Shown here: one piece after another, positions 38,228-47,242 of the stretch
Position numbering within the stretch: position 1 is the stretch's first letter
How the letters are laid out: every line of letters begins with the position of its first letter
Origin: Dokdonella koreensis DS-123
GTDB lineage: Bacteria > Pseudomonadota > Gammaproteobacteria > Xanthomonadales > Rhodanobacteraceae
Assembly (NCBI RefSeq): GCF_001632775.1
Contig: NZ_CP015249.1
Span: 3,080,686 to 3,144,685, forward strand
Direction: 5' to 3'
DNA length: 64,000 nucleotides
Program-made: the position numbers and the translations under genes
Notes under the pieces: model-generated
What the model was told of the DNA's origin: nothing
The model's database searches: none
The model's input: the letters and a program-made list of their open reading frames with translations, nothing else

Positions 38228-38956
38228 TCAGCCGGCGACCGCGTGATCGGACGCGCCCGCCGCCTTGTGCCGGCGCAGGCTGATCTCGTCGCCGAGGTCG
38301 GTGACCTGGCCGTCCATGACGTGCACGTTGCGCTGCGCGCGCGCAGCCAGCTCCGGATCGTGGGTGACCATGACGATCGTCGTGCCTTGGCGGTTGATCT
38401 CCTCGAGCAGTTCCATGACGCCGCGCGCCATCAGCGAATCGAGGTTGCCGGTCGGCTCGTCGGCCATCAGCAGGCGCGGCGAGCCGGCCAGCGCACGCGC
38501 GATCGCCACGCGCTGCTGCTGGCCGCCGGACAGCTCCGAGGGGTAGTGCTTCATGCGCGAGGACAGGCCCACGCGGCCCAGGGACTCCTCGATGCGACGC
38601 TTGCGCTCGGCCGCCGGGAAGCCGCGATAGCGCAGCGGCACGTCGACGTTGTCGAAGAGATTCAGGTCGGGGATCAGGTTGAAGCTCTGGAAGATGAAGC
38701 CGATCTTCTCGTTGCGCAGCTTCGAGCGCGCGTTGTCGTCCAGGCCGCGCACGTCCACGCCGTCGAGCCAGTACTCGCCGCCGGTGAATTCCTCCAGCAG
38801 GCCGGCGATGTTGAGGAAGGTCGTCTTGCCCGAGCCGGACGGACCGGTCACCGCGACGAACTCGCCGGCGCGGACGTGGATGGAGAAGTCGCGCAAGGCG
38901 TGCGTCTCGATCAGGTGGGTACGGTAGACCTTCTGCAGGTGGGTCATCTTCAGCAT
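38228..38956 (-). CDS. MacB-type ABC transporter ATP-binding protein
   Basis: 242 residues. Walker A GPSGSGKT (38-45), Q-loop in IGFIFQSFNLIPDL, signature LSGGQQQRVAIARAL, Walker B RLLMADEPTGNLD, switch His in VMVTHDPELA. This is the LolD/MacB/FtsE subgroup. It lies 10 bp upstream of permease 1. Confidence 0.95.
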   Translation of the reverse strand: MLKMTHLQKVYRTHLIETHALRDFSIHVRAGEFVAVTGPSGSGKTTFLNIAGLLEEFTGGEYWLDGVDVRGLDDNARSKLRNEKIGFIFQSFNLIPDLNLFDNVDVPLRYRGFPAAERKRRIEESLGRVGLSSRMKHYPSELSGGQQQRVAIARALAGSPRLLMADEPTGNLDSLMARGVMELLEEINRQGTTIVMVTHDPELAARAQRNVHVMDGQVTDLGDEISLRRHKAAGASDHAVAG

Positions 38957-39044
38957 GGCGGTTTCCTGGGGTGGACGCGGGGCGGCCGGGGCGGGGAGAG
39001 GGACGATCCGCCGGCGCAGGTGCGCCGGCGGGTGCAAAGAGGTG

Positions 39045-40316
39045 TCAGCGCGAGAGGGCGATCCGCTGCGCGCCGTTGAACTGGTCGGTGCCGGAGATCA
39101 CGATGCGGTCGCCCTGGGCGAGGCCGCTGACGATCTCCACGGCATTGAGGCTGGTCGCGCCGACCTGGATCGCGACCCGCTCGGCCATGTCGTCGCGCAC
39201 CCGGTAGGCGACACGACCGGCACCGGCGTCGAGGAACGGACCGCGCTCGACCATCAGCACATCGGGGCGCGAATCCATCAGGATGCGCGTGGTCAGGCGC
39301 TGGTTCTGGCGCAGCCCGGCCGGCTTGCTGTCGCCGAAGCGGATGCGGCCGGTGACCTGGCCGTCGATGACTTCCGGCGACACCGCGCGGATCTCGCCCG
39401 TGTACTTGCCGCTGTTGTCCTGGATCTCGGCCGGCATGCCGATCGCCAGGTCGTGCGCGAACACCTCCGGCACCTGCACCTCGACCTCCAGCGCAGTCAG
39501 GTCGACCACGGTCAGGATCGGTGCGCTGGCGGCCACGTTGGCGCGCTGCTGGGCGATCAGCTGGCCGACCTGACCGTCCACCGGCGAGCGCATCTTCAGC
39601 TCGTCCACCTGGCGCTGCAGGTCGACGGTCAGCAGCCGCTGGCGATCCAGCGCCAGGCGCTTGGACTTGAGGTCGAAGTCGAGCGTCTCGATGTCGAGCT
39701 TCATGTCCTGCTCGGCATTGGCCACGTCGATGTCGGCCTTGGCCAGCGCGTCCTTGCCGCGCAGCACGTCCAGCTCGGGCATCGCGCCGGCCTTCCAGGC
39801 CTTCTCGGTGCGCTCCACGTCGCGCGCCGCGGTCTGGCGGTCGATCTTGGCCTGGTCGAGCAGCTTCTTGGCGGCCAGCGCCTGCTTGCGGTGGTCGAGG
39901 CTGGCGCGCTGCACGTCCAGATCCAGGCTCTGCAGGGTGGCCTGCTCCTGCTGCAGGCGGTTGCTGAGCTCGGGGCTGTCGATCTCGGCCAGCACGTCGC
40001 CCTTCTTGACCTGGTCGCCGGCCTGGGCGATCAGGTTGACGGTACCGGCGGTGCGCGCGTACAGCGTCGGGCTGACCGCCGCGACGATGCGGCCCTGCAC
40101 CGAGACGTCGCGGGTCAGCGTCCCGCGCGTCACCTCGGCGATCCGCAGCCGGCTGATGCTGGCGGCCGAATCGGCCGAGAACAGGCGCGCCACGGTCGGT
40201 ACCAGCAGGGCGAGCCCCACCACCGCCGCCGCACCGATGCCGACCCAGACGAACATCCGGCGCCGCTGGGGTACTGCGGCCATCACCCGGTCCTGAGCTG
40301 ATGTGTCACGAATCAT
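39045..40316 (-). CDS. Periplasmic adaptor (HlyD/MacA family) of the ABC efflux system
   Basis: 423 residues from an ATG with GGGAGG five bases ahead. One N-terminal TM (MFVWVGIGAAAVVGLALLVP), a lipoyl half-motif (AGTVNLIAQAGDQVKKGDVLAEID), a long coiled-coil hairpin (about 120-250), the second lipoyl half (RSPVDGQVGQL) and beta-barrel domains. MacA-like adaptors link the inner-membrane pump to an outer-membrane channel, which is not encoded here. First gene of the operon. Confidence 0.92.
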   Translation of the reverse strand: MIRDTSAQDRVMAAVPQRRRMFVWVGIGAAAVVGLALLVPTVARLFSADSAASISRLRIAEVTRGTLTRDVSVQGRIVAAVSPTLYARTAGTVNLIAQAGDQVKKGDVLAEIDSPELSNRLQQEQATLQSLDLDVQRASLDHRKQALAAKKLLDQAKIDRQTAARDVERTEKAWKAGAMPELDVLRGKDALAKADIDVANAEQDMKLDIETLDFDLKSKRLALDRQRLLTVDLQRQVDELKMRSPVDGQVGQLIAQQRANVAASAPILTVVDLTALEVEVQVPEVFAHDLAIGMPAEIQDNSGKYTGEIRAVSPEVIDGQVTGRIRFGDSKPAGLRQNQRLTTRILMDSRPDVLMVERGPFLDAGAGRVAYRVRDDMAERVAIQVGATSLNAVEIVSGLAQGDRIVISGTDQFNGAQRIALSR

Positions 40317-40357
40317 TCTGGCCTCCCGCGGTCGGTTGACCGCCACACCCGGCCCCA

Positions 40358-40373
40358 AGCAAGAGCAATGCCA
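40358..40373 (-). promoter_or_regulatory. Sigma-54 (-24/-12) promoter of the ABC operon
   Basis: On the minus strand TGGCATTGCTCTTGCT, with GG and GC separated by exactly 10 bases, matches the TGGCAC-N5-TTGCA consensus at the invariant positions. The predicted start near 40347 leaves a ~30-base leader with the GGGAGG site. An AT-rich tract (40374-40406) lies just upstream, suitable for bending. The operon ends in a sigma-54 activator gene, which supports the call. Confidence 0.8.
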
Positions 40374-40428
40374 ACAAACAAGTAATTGATATTGATGTAT
40401 TTATATGCGGATCACGGGCGCGGTGCCG

Positions 40429-40461
40429 CTGTCCGGCCGGGACGTCCGGACACGCGGACAG
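40429..40461. promoter_or_regulatory. Candidate upstream activator sites of the sigma-54 promoter
   Basis: TGTCCG (40430-40435), palindrome GTCCGGAC (40444-40451) and CGGACAG (40455-40461) form overlapping inverted repeats roughly 85-115 bases upstream of the predicted start. Spacing is typical for enhancer sites of NtrC-type regulators. They also lie upstream of the divergent ECF sigma gene. Confidence 0.5.
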
Positions 40462-40552
40462 CGGGGATCGGCCGGCGCCGCCGGTCCGCGGCGCTTGAAC
40501 GGCGTGCCCTGCCGCTGCGACCCTTGGGCGCGCCTGCGCATCCGGCATCGAC

Positions 40553-41131
40553 GTGAGCACGAGTTCCTTCCAGATCGACGTCCCCGACACCCTCGTCGCC
40601 CGCGCCCGGCGCGGCGAGGCCGCGGCCTTCGAGCAGATCTATCGCCTGTTCGAGCGGCCAGCCTACACGCTGGCGCTGCGGCTGACCGCCGATGCCGAGG
40701 GCGCCCGCGACGTGGTCCACGACGCGATGCTGCGCACGTTCGAGAAGGTGCGGCAGTTCCGCGGCGACGCGCCGTTCTGGGGCTGGCTGCGCCAGATCGT
40801 CCTCAACGAGGCCCTGATGCGCCTGCGGCGCGAACGCACCGTGGTGTTCGAGGAGATCGACACCGACGACAACCTGCCCAGCGAGGCGCCGGCGCCGTGG
40901 CTGCAGGCCGATGCGAGCAGCCTCGAAGGCGCGCTGACCCACCTGCCGGCGATGACCCGCAGCGTGATCTGGCTCTACCACGTGGAAGGCTATACCCATG
41001 CCGAGATCGCCGAGATGACCGGCATGACGGCGAGTTTCTCCAAGTCCCAGTTGGCGCGCGGCACGGCCCGCCTGCGCCGGCTGCTGCAACCGATCGATGA
41101 GGTGGCGCCATGCTTGACCGTGCCCGCATGA
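40553..41131 (+). CDS. ECF RNA polymerase sigma factor
   Basis: 192 residues from a GTG start. Region 2 is AFEQIYRLFERPAYTLALRL through DVVHDAMLRTFEKVRQFRG and FWGWLRQIVLNEAL; region 4 is LPAMTRSVIWLYHVEGYTHAEIAEMTG with the HTH. ECF sigma factors direct a small envelope or stress regulon. The next gene overlaps it by 22 bases and encodes a membrane protein, likely its anti-sigma. Confidence 0.9.
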   Translation: MSTSSFQIDVPDTLVARARRGEAAAFEQIYRLFERPAYTLALRLTADAEGARDVVHDAMLRTFEKVRQFRGDAPFWGWLRQIVLNEALMRLRRERTVVFEEIDTDDNLPSEAPAPWLQADASSLEGALTHLPAMTRSVIWLYHVEGYTHAEIAEMTGMTASFSKSQLARGTARLRRLLQPIDEVAPCLTVPA

Positions 41132-41691
41132 CTCCCGACCCGGCCGATGCCGGCCTCGGTGCCGCACTGCGGCGGCTGCCGGCCGCCGCGCCGCCGGCCG
41201 ACCTGTGGGCGGGAATCGCCCGCGACCTGCCCGGCCGGCGCCCGCCGGTCTGGCGCCGCACCGTCCTGCCGGCCGCGCTGGCCGCCTCGCTGGTGGCGGC
41301 GGCCCTGCTGTGGCTGCCGTTGCGACCCGGCGTCGCCCCGGGCGACACCGTTGCGACGGCGACGCCGGCCGCCGGAGCGGACGCCGCGGTCGCGGCCGAG
41401 ACCACCCGCCTGCGCGACCGCTCGCAGAGCATCGAGCGCTGGCTGGCCGCGCTGCCGGCCGCCTCGCAGCAGGACGGACGCAACCTGATGGCGACCGTCG
41501 AGACCGAGGACCTGATCGCCCTGGTCGACATGCAGCTGGGCGCGTCGCGCAACGCCGAGGAGGCGCTGCCGCTGTGGCGCCAGCGCGTCGCCCTGCTCGA
41601 GGACCTCGCCGTCATCCGCAGCACGCCCTACAGCCTGGCCGGCAGCCGCACGCTGGCCGATGGAAGCGACGCTCTCCGCGCCGCGCTCTGA
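41110..41691 (+). CDS. Single-TM protein, probable anti-sigma factor
   Basis: 193 residues. A short cytoplasmic N-terminus of about 50 residues, one TM (TVLPAALAASLVAAALLWLPL) and a periplasmic helical region. No zinc-binding HCC motif is visible, so this would be a non-ZAS anti-sigma if the role holds. The start at 41110 has GAGGTGG in front; an ATG at 41128 that overlaps the sigma stop as ATGA is the alternative. Function is inferred from position and topology. Confidence 0.65.
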   Translation: MLDRARMTPDPADAGLGAALRRLPAAAPPADLWAGIARDLPGRRPPVWRRTVLPAALAASLVAAALLWLPLRPGVAPGDTVATATPAAGADAAVAAETTRLRDRSQSIERWLAALPAASQQDGRNLMATVETEDLIALVDMQLGASRNAEEALPLWRQRVALLEDLAVIRSTPYSLAGSRTLADGSDALRAAL

Positions 41692-41718
41692 ACCCCGAAC
41701 ATGCACCGAGGAAAACCG

Positions 41719-42942
41719 ATGAAGCCCGTCATTTCACTGCTCGCGCTGGCCATCGCCTGCGCCCACGTCCAGGCGGCCGACACGCAGGCGCCTGCCGCAC
41801 CCGACACCGAAGCGGCCCGCAAGGAACTGGGCGAGCTGCGCCAGCAGATGAGCGACCTGTCGCGGCGCATGGCCGACCTGTCGCGCGAGCTGGGTGATAC
41901 CGGCCCGCGCGCCTACGCGCTGCGCTACCTCAACGAGCCCGACCGCGCGATCATCGGCGTGGTGCTCGGCACCGAGGCCGACGGCGTGCGCGTCAACGGC
42001 GTCACGCCTGACGGCCCGGCCGCCCGTGCCGGCCTGCGCAGCGGCGACCTCATCACCGCGGTCAACGGCCAGAAGCTCGCGAAGAAGGATCCGGACGCGT
42101 CGCTGGCAAAGGCGCGCAGCCTGCTCGACGGCATCAAGGCCGGCCAGGAGATCCGCCTGGCCTGGCAGCGCGACGGTAAGACCCAGCCCGACCTGAAGCT
42201 CACCGCCGAGCGCCGCCAGGCGCAACAGTGGCCGCGCGTGTTCGTCGACCGCAGCACCGAGCGCAACGCCGACGGCCAGGAAATCACCCGCATCGAGATC
42301 GACGGCGCCGGCCTGCCGCCGGACCTGGACGACAGGGTCCGGCGGGCGACCGCGCATGCGCGCCTGGCGGCAGTCGATGCCGCCGAGATCAGCAAGCGCG
42401 CGCGGGTGGTGGCGATCGACGCCGGCAAGCACGCCGACCTGGCGCGCCTGGAGTTCGTCCGTGACACGATGCCGTGGTGGAACATCAACCTGGCCTCGCT
42501 CAATCCGGACCTCGGCCGCTACTTCGGCACCGACGAAGGCGTGCTGGTGCTGCAGACCGGCGAACGCGCCCTGCCCGGCCTCAAGCCCGGCGACGTGATC
42601 CAGTCGGTGGCCGGCAAGAAGGTCGCGCGGCCGGAAGACGCACTGCGCGCGCTGCGCGACCAGCCGGCCGGCGGCGACGTGGACGTGAGCGTGCTGCGCG
42701 ACCGCAAGACGCTCGCGCTCAAGACCAAGGCGCCGGAGTACAAGGCGATCTACGACGTCGACTTCGTCGCGCCGCCCCCACCGCCGGCGGCACCCGCGGC
42801 ACCGCCGCCGCCCCCCAAGCCGCCGACACCGCCGCCCTACCCGGGCGCCACGGCACCGCCGGCACCGCCCGCGGTGCCGGCATCACCGCCGCCCGCACCG
42901 CCGGCGCCGCCGGCCGCACCGCGCGGCGGCAGCGGGCGCTGA
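41719..42942 (+). CDS. Periplasmic PDZ-domain protein with Pro-rich tail
   Basis: 407 residues from an ATG with GAGGAAA upstream. Signal peptide (VISLLALAIACAHVQA), a coiled-coil stretch (ELGELRQQMSDLSRRMADL), one PDZ domain (about 80-150; VTPDGPAARAGLRSGDLITAVNG) and a second (about 270-335; ALPGLKPGDVIQSVAGKKV). The tail from about 345 is almost pure Pro/Ala and could reach into or across peptidoglycan. There is no protease triad. It follows the sigma/anti-sigma pair closely and may sense or scaffold envelope damage for that system. Confidence 0.8.
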   Translation: MKPVISLLALAIACAHVQAADTQAPAAPDTEAARKELGELRQQMSDLSRRMADLSRELGDTGPRAYALRYLNEPDRAIIGVVLGTEADGVRVNGVTPDGPAARAGLRSGDLITAVNGQKLAKKDPDASLAKARSLLDGIKAGQEIRLAWQRDGKTQPDLKLTAERRQAQQWPRVFVDRSTERNADGQEITRIEIDGAGLPPDLDDRVRRATAHARLAAVDAAEISKRARVVAIDAGKHADLARLEFVRDTMPWWNINLASLNPDLGRYFGTDEGVLVLQTGERALPGLKPGDVIQSVAGKKVARPEDALRALRDQPAGGDVDVSVLRDRKTLALKTKAPEYKAIYDVDFVAPPPPPAAPAAPPPPPKPPTPPPYPGATAPPAPPAVPASPPPAPPAPPAAPRGGSGR

Positions 42943-42982
42943 GCGCCCGGCGGCACCGACGCGGCCAGCGGACGGCTGGCCG

Positions 42983-43702
42983 CTAGGCAGCCGGCAAGGC
43001 GGCGTTGTGGTAGACGTCCTGCACGTCGTCGAGCTCTTCGAGCCAGTCCAGCAGGTCGGTCAGCGTCTCGGCAGCCTCGCCGCTCACCGCCACGCGGTTG
43101 CCCGGCCGCATCACGACGTCGGCGCTGAGCGGCGCCAGGCCGGCGGCGACCAGCGCCTGCTTGACCGTCTCGAACTGCTCCGGCGCGCACAGCACCGTGC
43201 TGCGGTCGCCCTCGCTCTGCACGTCGTCGGCGCCGGCCTCCAGCGCGGTCTCCAGTACACGGTCCTCGGCACCGGCCGCGGCCGTGTCGAACACCAGCTC
43301 GCCGACCCGCGCGAACTGGAACGCCACCGAGCCGCTGGTGCCGAGGTTGCCGCCGTTCTTCGACAATGCATGGCGCACGTCGGCGACGGTGCGCACCGGG
43401 TTGTCGGTCATGCAGTCGATGATCAGCGCGACGCCGGCCGGACCGTAGCCCTCGTAGCGCAGCTCCTGCATGTTGTCGGCGCCGTCCGCGCCGGAGCCGC
43501 GCTTGATCGCGCGCTCGATCGTGTCCTTGGACATGTTGGCCGACAGCGCCTTGTCCACGCCCATGCGCAGGCGCGCATTGGTCGCCGGATCGGCGCCGTT
43601 GCGGGCGGCGATCGTGATCTCGCGGATCAGCTTGGTGAAGATCTTGCCGCGCCGGGCGTCCTCGGCGTTCTTGCGGCCTTCGATGCTGGGACCTCTGCCC
43701 AT
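42983..43702 (-). CDS. yebC: YebC/PmpR-family regulatory protein
   Basis: 239 residues. Starts [20 protein letters not shown], the Xanthomonadales form of the family; later [34 protein letters not shown] and DDVQDVYHN are diagnostic. YebC-type proteins act as transcription regulators, and recent work links the family to translation of difficult motifs. In many relatives it precedes ruvC; here it does not. Confidence 0.93.
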   Translation of the reverse strand: MGRGPSIEGRKNAEDARRGKIFTKLIREITIAARNGADPATNARLRMGVDKALSANMSKDTIERAIKRGSGADGADNMQELRYEGYGPAGVALIIDCMTDNPVRTVADVRHALSKNGGNLGTSGSVAFQFARVGELVFDTAAAGAEDRVLETALEAGADDVQSEGDRSTVLCAPEQFETVKQALVAAGLAPLSADVVMRPGNRVAVSGEAAETLTDLLDWLEELDDVQDVYHNAALPAA

Positions 43703-43843
43703 CGGATGGTTCCTGCGTAGATACGGATGGACCGGCCACGGCCGATCCGGGCACGGCGGCTGCCGTGCCGGCGGCGGCGGCGGATGTGGATGCCAAGCGT
43801 ATGCGAATCTGGCGCCGGCCGGTACTGCGCGGTGGCGGCGGCC

Positions 43844-44743
43844 TCAGCGCAGGCGGACGGCGATCGGGCAATGGTCCGACGGGTGCTCGGCTTCCGCGAC
43901 GCCGTAGGTGAATTCCTCGAACGAATCCGGCGCCAGGCGCCCGGCGGCGGCCGGGCCCAGCACGATGTGGTCGATGAAGTCGCGGAAACGCTGCTTGCAG
44001 GTGGCGCCACGGCCGCCGGCGGCGTCGGTCAGCGGCACGCCGGCGGCCTGCGCCAGCTGCGGCCACAGCGGATCGCCGGCCAGCGCCAGGCGCCGGTTCC
44101 AGTCGCCGAGCACGGCGAAGGCGACGCCTTCGTCGCGGCGCGCCGCCATCCACTGTCCGACGACCGGCATCTGGTCGAACAGCGTCGGGCAGGCCTCGGC
44201 CTTGGCCCCGCTGGAGCAGCCGCTCTTGAGGTGCAGGGCGAGCAGGCGCACCGGCTGCGCGCCGCGTACCGTGACGTCCACGCCCCAGCGCAGGTCCGGG
44301 TTTCCGAGCGCCAGCGCGCTCAGGTCCGGGTGGCGCGCATACGGCAGCCCCTTGCGGATCGCGAAGCCGACGCTCTGCTGGCGGATCGTCAGGCCGCCTT
44401 CCTCGCCGCCGCGCCGGCAATAGCCGTGCCGCCCGCTGTCGGGCCGGCGCGAGAAGACGATGTCGTAGCGGTCCGGCGGGAACACGCGCCGCGCCGCCTG
44501 CGCCGATTCGACTTCCTGGAACGCGACCACGTCGGCATCGAGCTGGTCGGCGTAGCGGCGCAGCGCCGCGTAGTCGGCCTCGGTGCGCGGCCGGCAGCCG
44601 CTGCCGTCGGCCTCGGCGAGATGCTCGAGGTTCCAGCTGGCGATCTTGAGGTCGCCGGCCTTGTGCGGCGGCGCCAGGCCGCAGCCGGCCAGCACGAGGA
44701 GGAGAAGGCCGACGCACAGCCGGCGTAGCGGAAGGATGGGCAT
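43844..44743 (-). CDS. Lipoprotein of the endonuclease/exonuclease/phosphatase family
   Basis: 299 residues from the ATG at 44743. Signal with lipobox LAGC, Cys21. Catalytic signatures: KIASWNLEHL (Asn), VVAFQEVES (Glu), LLALHLKSGC, FAVLGDWNRRL (Asp and Asn) and PSDHCPIAVRL (Asp-His). This fold hydrolyses phosphodiesters in DNA, RNA or lipids. Lipidation puts it on the envelope facing outward, which favours scavenging of extracellular nucleic acid. The substrate is not decided by sequence. Confidence 0.88.
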   Translation of the reverse strand: MPILPLRRLCVGLLLLVLAGCGLAPPHKAGDLKIASWNLEHLAEADGSGCRPRTEADYAALRRYADQLDADVVAFQEVESAQAARRVFPPDRYDIVFSRRPDSGRHGYCRRGGEEGGLTIRQQSVGFAIRKGLPYARHPDLSALALGNPDLRWGVDVTVRGAQPVRLLALHLKSGCSSGAKAEACPTLFDQMPVVGQWMAARRDEGVAFAVLGDWNRRLALAGDPLWPQLAQAAGVPLTDAAGGRGATCKQRFRDFIDHIVLGPAAAGRLAPDSFEEFTYGVAEAEHPSDHCPIAVRLR

Positions 44744-44878
44744 GGGAGGCTCGGATCGCGGAAGTTCGGCACGGACGGCGGCAGGCGCCGGCACGGCGGC
44801 GCGCCACCGCCGCCGCCGCGAGCATAGCCGATCGCCATGACCGCCGGCGCCGGTGGCGGCGCGCGATCGCGGCCGGTG

Positions 44879-46927
44879 TCAGTCCTCGTCCGCCGCCGGC
44901 CGCCAGGCGCCGACCAGGTGCTTCTGGACCTGCGCCGGCACGGCCTCGTAGTGGCTGAACTCCATCGCGTAGCGGCCGCGGCCGCCGGTCATCGCCTTCA
45001 GCTCGGTCTGGTAGCCGACCACCTCGGCCAGCGGCACCTGCGCCTTGATGACGCACTCGCCGCCCTGCCGCGCATCGGTGCCGTGGATGCGCGCGCGCTT
45101 GCCGGCCAGGCCGCCGGTCACGTCGCCCATGCTGGTGTCGGGCACGCTGATGTCGAGGTTGACGATCGGCTCGAGTACGACCGGCTGCGCCTTGGCGACC
45201 GCGTCGACGAAGGCCTTGCGGCCGGCGGCGACGAAGGCGACCTCCTTGGAGTCGACCGGGTGCGAGCGGCCGTCGTAGACGCAGACGCGGATGTCCTGGA
45301 TCGCGAAGCCGGCGACCACGCCGGCCGCCAGGCCCTGGCGCACGCCCTTCTCGACGGCCGGGATGAACTGCCCGGGGATCGCGCCGCCCTTGACCTCGTC
45401 GACGAACTCGAAGCCCGAGCCGCGCTCCAGCGGCTCCACCCGCAGGAACACCTCGCCGAACTGGCCGGCACCGCCGGTCTGCTTCTTGTGGCGGTGATGG
45501 CCCTCGGCGGCCGACGCGATCGTCTCGCGGTAGGCGATGCGCGGCGGCCGCGTCGTGACCTCGACGCCGTAGCGCTGGCGCATGCGTTCCAGCGCCAGCT
45601 TCAGGTGCAGGTCCGAGAGGCCGCGCAGCAGGGTCTCGTTGAGCTCGCGATGATGCTCCACGCGCAGGCACGGGTCTTCCTCGCACAGCTTCGCCAGCGC
45701 CGTCGCCAGCTTCTGCTCCTGGCCCTTGTGCGCCGGTTCCACCGCCAGCCCGAACATCGGCTGCGGGAACGCCACCGGCTTGAGGTGGATGTGGTCCTCG
45801 TCGTGCGAGTCGTGCAGCACCGCGTCCACGTGGATGTCCTCGATCTTGGCGACGGCGGCGATGTCGCCGGGGATCGCCTGGTCGATCTCCACGTGCTCCT
45901 TGCCCTGCAGCCGGAACAGGTGGCCGACCTTGAACGGCTTGCGGCCGTCGTCGACGAACAGCTGCGTGTCGCGCCGCACGGTGCCCTGGTAGACGCGGAA
46001 GATGCCGAGCTTGCCGACGAAGGGATCGTTGACGATCTTGAACACGTCGGCGATCACGTGGCGCTCCGGGTCCGGCGCGGCCTGCAGCGGCCGCGCGTCG
46101 GGGCCGTTGCCCTTCACGAACGGCGGGGCGTTGCCCTCGGCCGGGTTCGGCAGCAGCCGCTCGGCCAGGTCCAGGAGCTCGCTCACGCCGGCGCCGGTGC
46201 GCGCGGAGACGAAGCAGATCGGTACCAGGTGGCCCTCGCGCAGGCACTGCTCGAACGCCGCGTGCAGGTCGGCGCCGGCCAGGCCGGCCTCGCCGTCGTC
46301 GAGGTAGCGCCCCATCAGGCCTTCGTTGATCTCCACCACCTGGTCGATGATGCGCTGGTGCGCCTCGGCGACCGACGAGAAATCGCTGGTCCCGGACGGC
46401 TGGAAGAAGCAGTCCACCACGGTCCGGCCGCCTTCCGCCGGCAGGTTGATCGGCAGGCACTCGTTGCCGAACGCCTCGCGCAGCGCGTCCACCAGGGCGG
46501 CGAGGTCCACGCCTTCCTGGTCGATCTTGTTGACGACCAGCAGCCGCGCGTCGCCGCGCAGGCGCGCATGCTCCATCAGGCGCCGTGTCGAGTGCTCGAT
46601 GCCGGAAGCGGCGTTGACGACCACCGCGACGGTCTCCACCGCATCGAGCGCGGCCAGTGCCGGGCCGCGGAAGTCGTGCAGCCCGGGCGTGTCGATCAGG
46701 TTGATGTGGCAGCCGGGCCGGTCGATCGCGGCGATCGCCGCCTGCAGCGAATGCTTGCGTTCCTTCTCCATCGGATCGAAATCCGAGACGGTCGAGCCGC
46801 GCTCGACGGTGCCTGCCGCCTGGATCGCGCCGCCGGCCAGCAGCAGGGCTTCGAAAAGCGTGGTCTTGCCGGCGCCCGCGTGTCCTGCCAGGGCAATGTT
46901 GCGGATGTCTGCGGTGCTGTAGGGCAT
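44879..46927 (-). CDS. EF-G-like translational GTPase (EF-G2 type)
   Basis: 682 residues, shorter than EF-G. G1 is GHAGAGKTTL, G3 LIDTPGLHDF, G4 VVNKID. EF-G domains II to V follow (HHRHKKQTGGAGQFGEVFLRVEP; GGRGRYAMEFSHYEAVP). The switch I region (ERGSTVSDFDPMEKERKHSL) differs from canonical EF-G. It is not next to rpsL, rpsG or tuf, so it is a paralogue and not the housekeeping factor. Such proteins act in ribosome recycling or stress in some bacteria. An AGAGGA precedes the ATG. Confidence 0.88.
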   Translation of the reverse strand: MPYSTADIRNIALAGHAGAGKTTLFEALLLAGGAIQAAGTVERGSTVSDFDPMEKERKHSLQAAIAAIDRPGCHINLIDTPGLHDFRGPALAALDAVETVAVVVNAASGIEHSTRRLMEHARLRGDARLLVVNKIDQEGVDLAALVDALREAFGNECLPINLPAEGGRTVVDCFFQPSGTSDFSSVAEAHQRIIDQVVEINEGLMGRYLDDGEAGLAGADLHAAFEQCLREGHLVPICFVSARTGAGVSELLDLAERLLPNPAEGNAPPFVKGNGPDARPLQAAPDPERHVIADVFKIVNDPFVGKLGIFRVYQGTVRRDTQLFVDDGRKPFKVGHLFRLQGKEHVEIDQAIPGDIAAVAKIEDIHVDAVLHDSHDEDHIHLKPVAFPQPMFGLAVEPAHKGQEQKLATALAKLCEEDPCLRVEHHRELNETLLRGLSDLHLKLALERMRQRYGVEVTTRPPRIAYRETIASAAEGHHRHKKQTGGAGQFGEVFLRVEPLERGSGFEFVDEVKGGAIPGQFIPAVEKGVRQGLAAGVVAGFAIQDIRVCVYDGRSHPVDSKEVAFVAAGRKAFVDAVAKAQPVVLEPIVNLDISVPDTSMGDVTGGLAGKRARIHGTDARQGGECVIKAQVPLAEVVGYQTELKAMTGGRGRYAMEFSHYEAVPAQVQKHLVGAWRPAADED

Positions 46928-47242
46928 GGTCGATCCTCTCGGGTCCAGGAAGGTCCGGATCGCCCGTCGCGCGACGCCGGCCGCCGCCGGCGTCCCGCCA
47001 TCCGGCGGGTGATCGTCGCGGCCGCTCCGGCCCTCTCGGCGAACCGGCGGGAGGTTCGCGGAACGGCATGTCCGGCCGGCTCGGGCGGCGCGACGTGCGC
47101 AGCGGGGAGCCGGCCGGTCATCGGTGCCGCGTCGCGTGCGGTGCGGGACACGGCGGCTCGGACCGCCGGGTGACGCCACCTGTGGTGCGGCATCGATGAC
47201 AGGGCCTAGACTTCTCCCCTCGTCGTCAACGGTCAAGTCGCA
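46928..47242. other. 315-bp gap between divergent EF-G-like and hydrolase genes
   Basis: Very GC-rich, with several short inverted repeats (for example GCCGGCC-type palindromes) but no credible ORF, RNA gene or consensus promoter. Confidence 0.5.
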
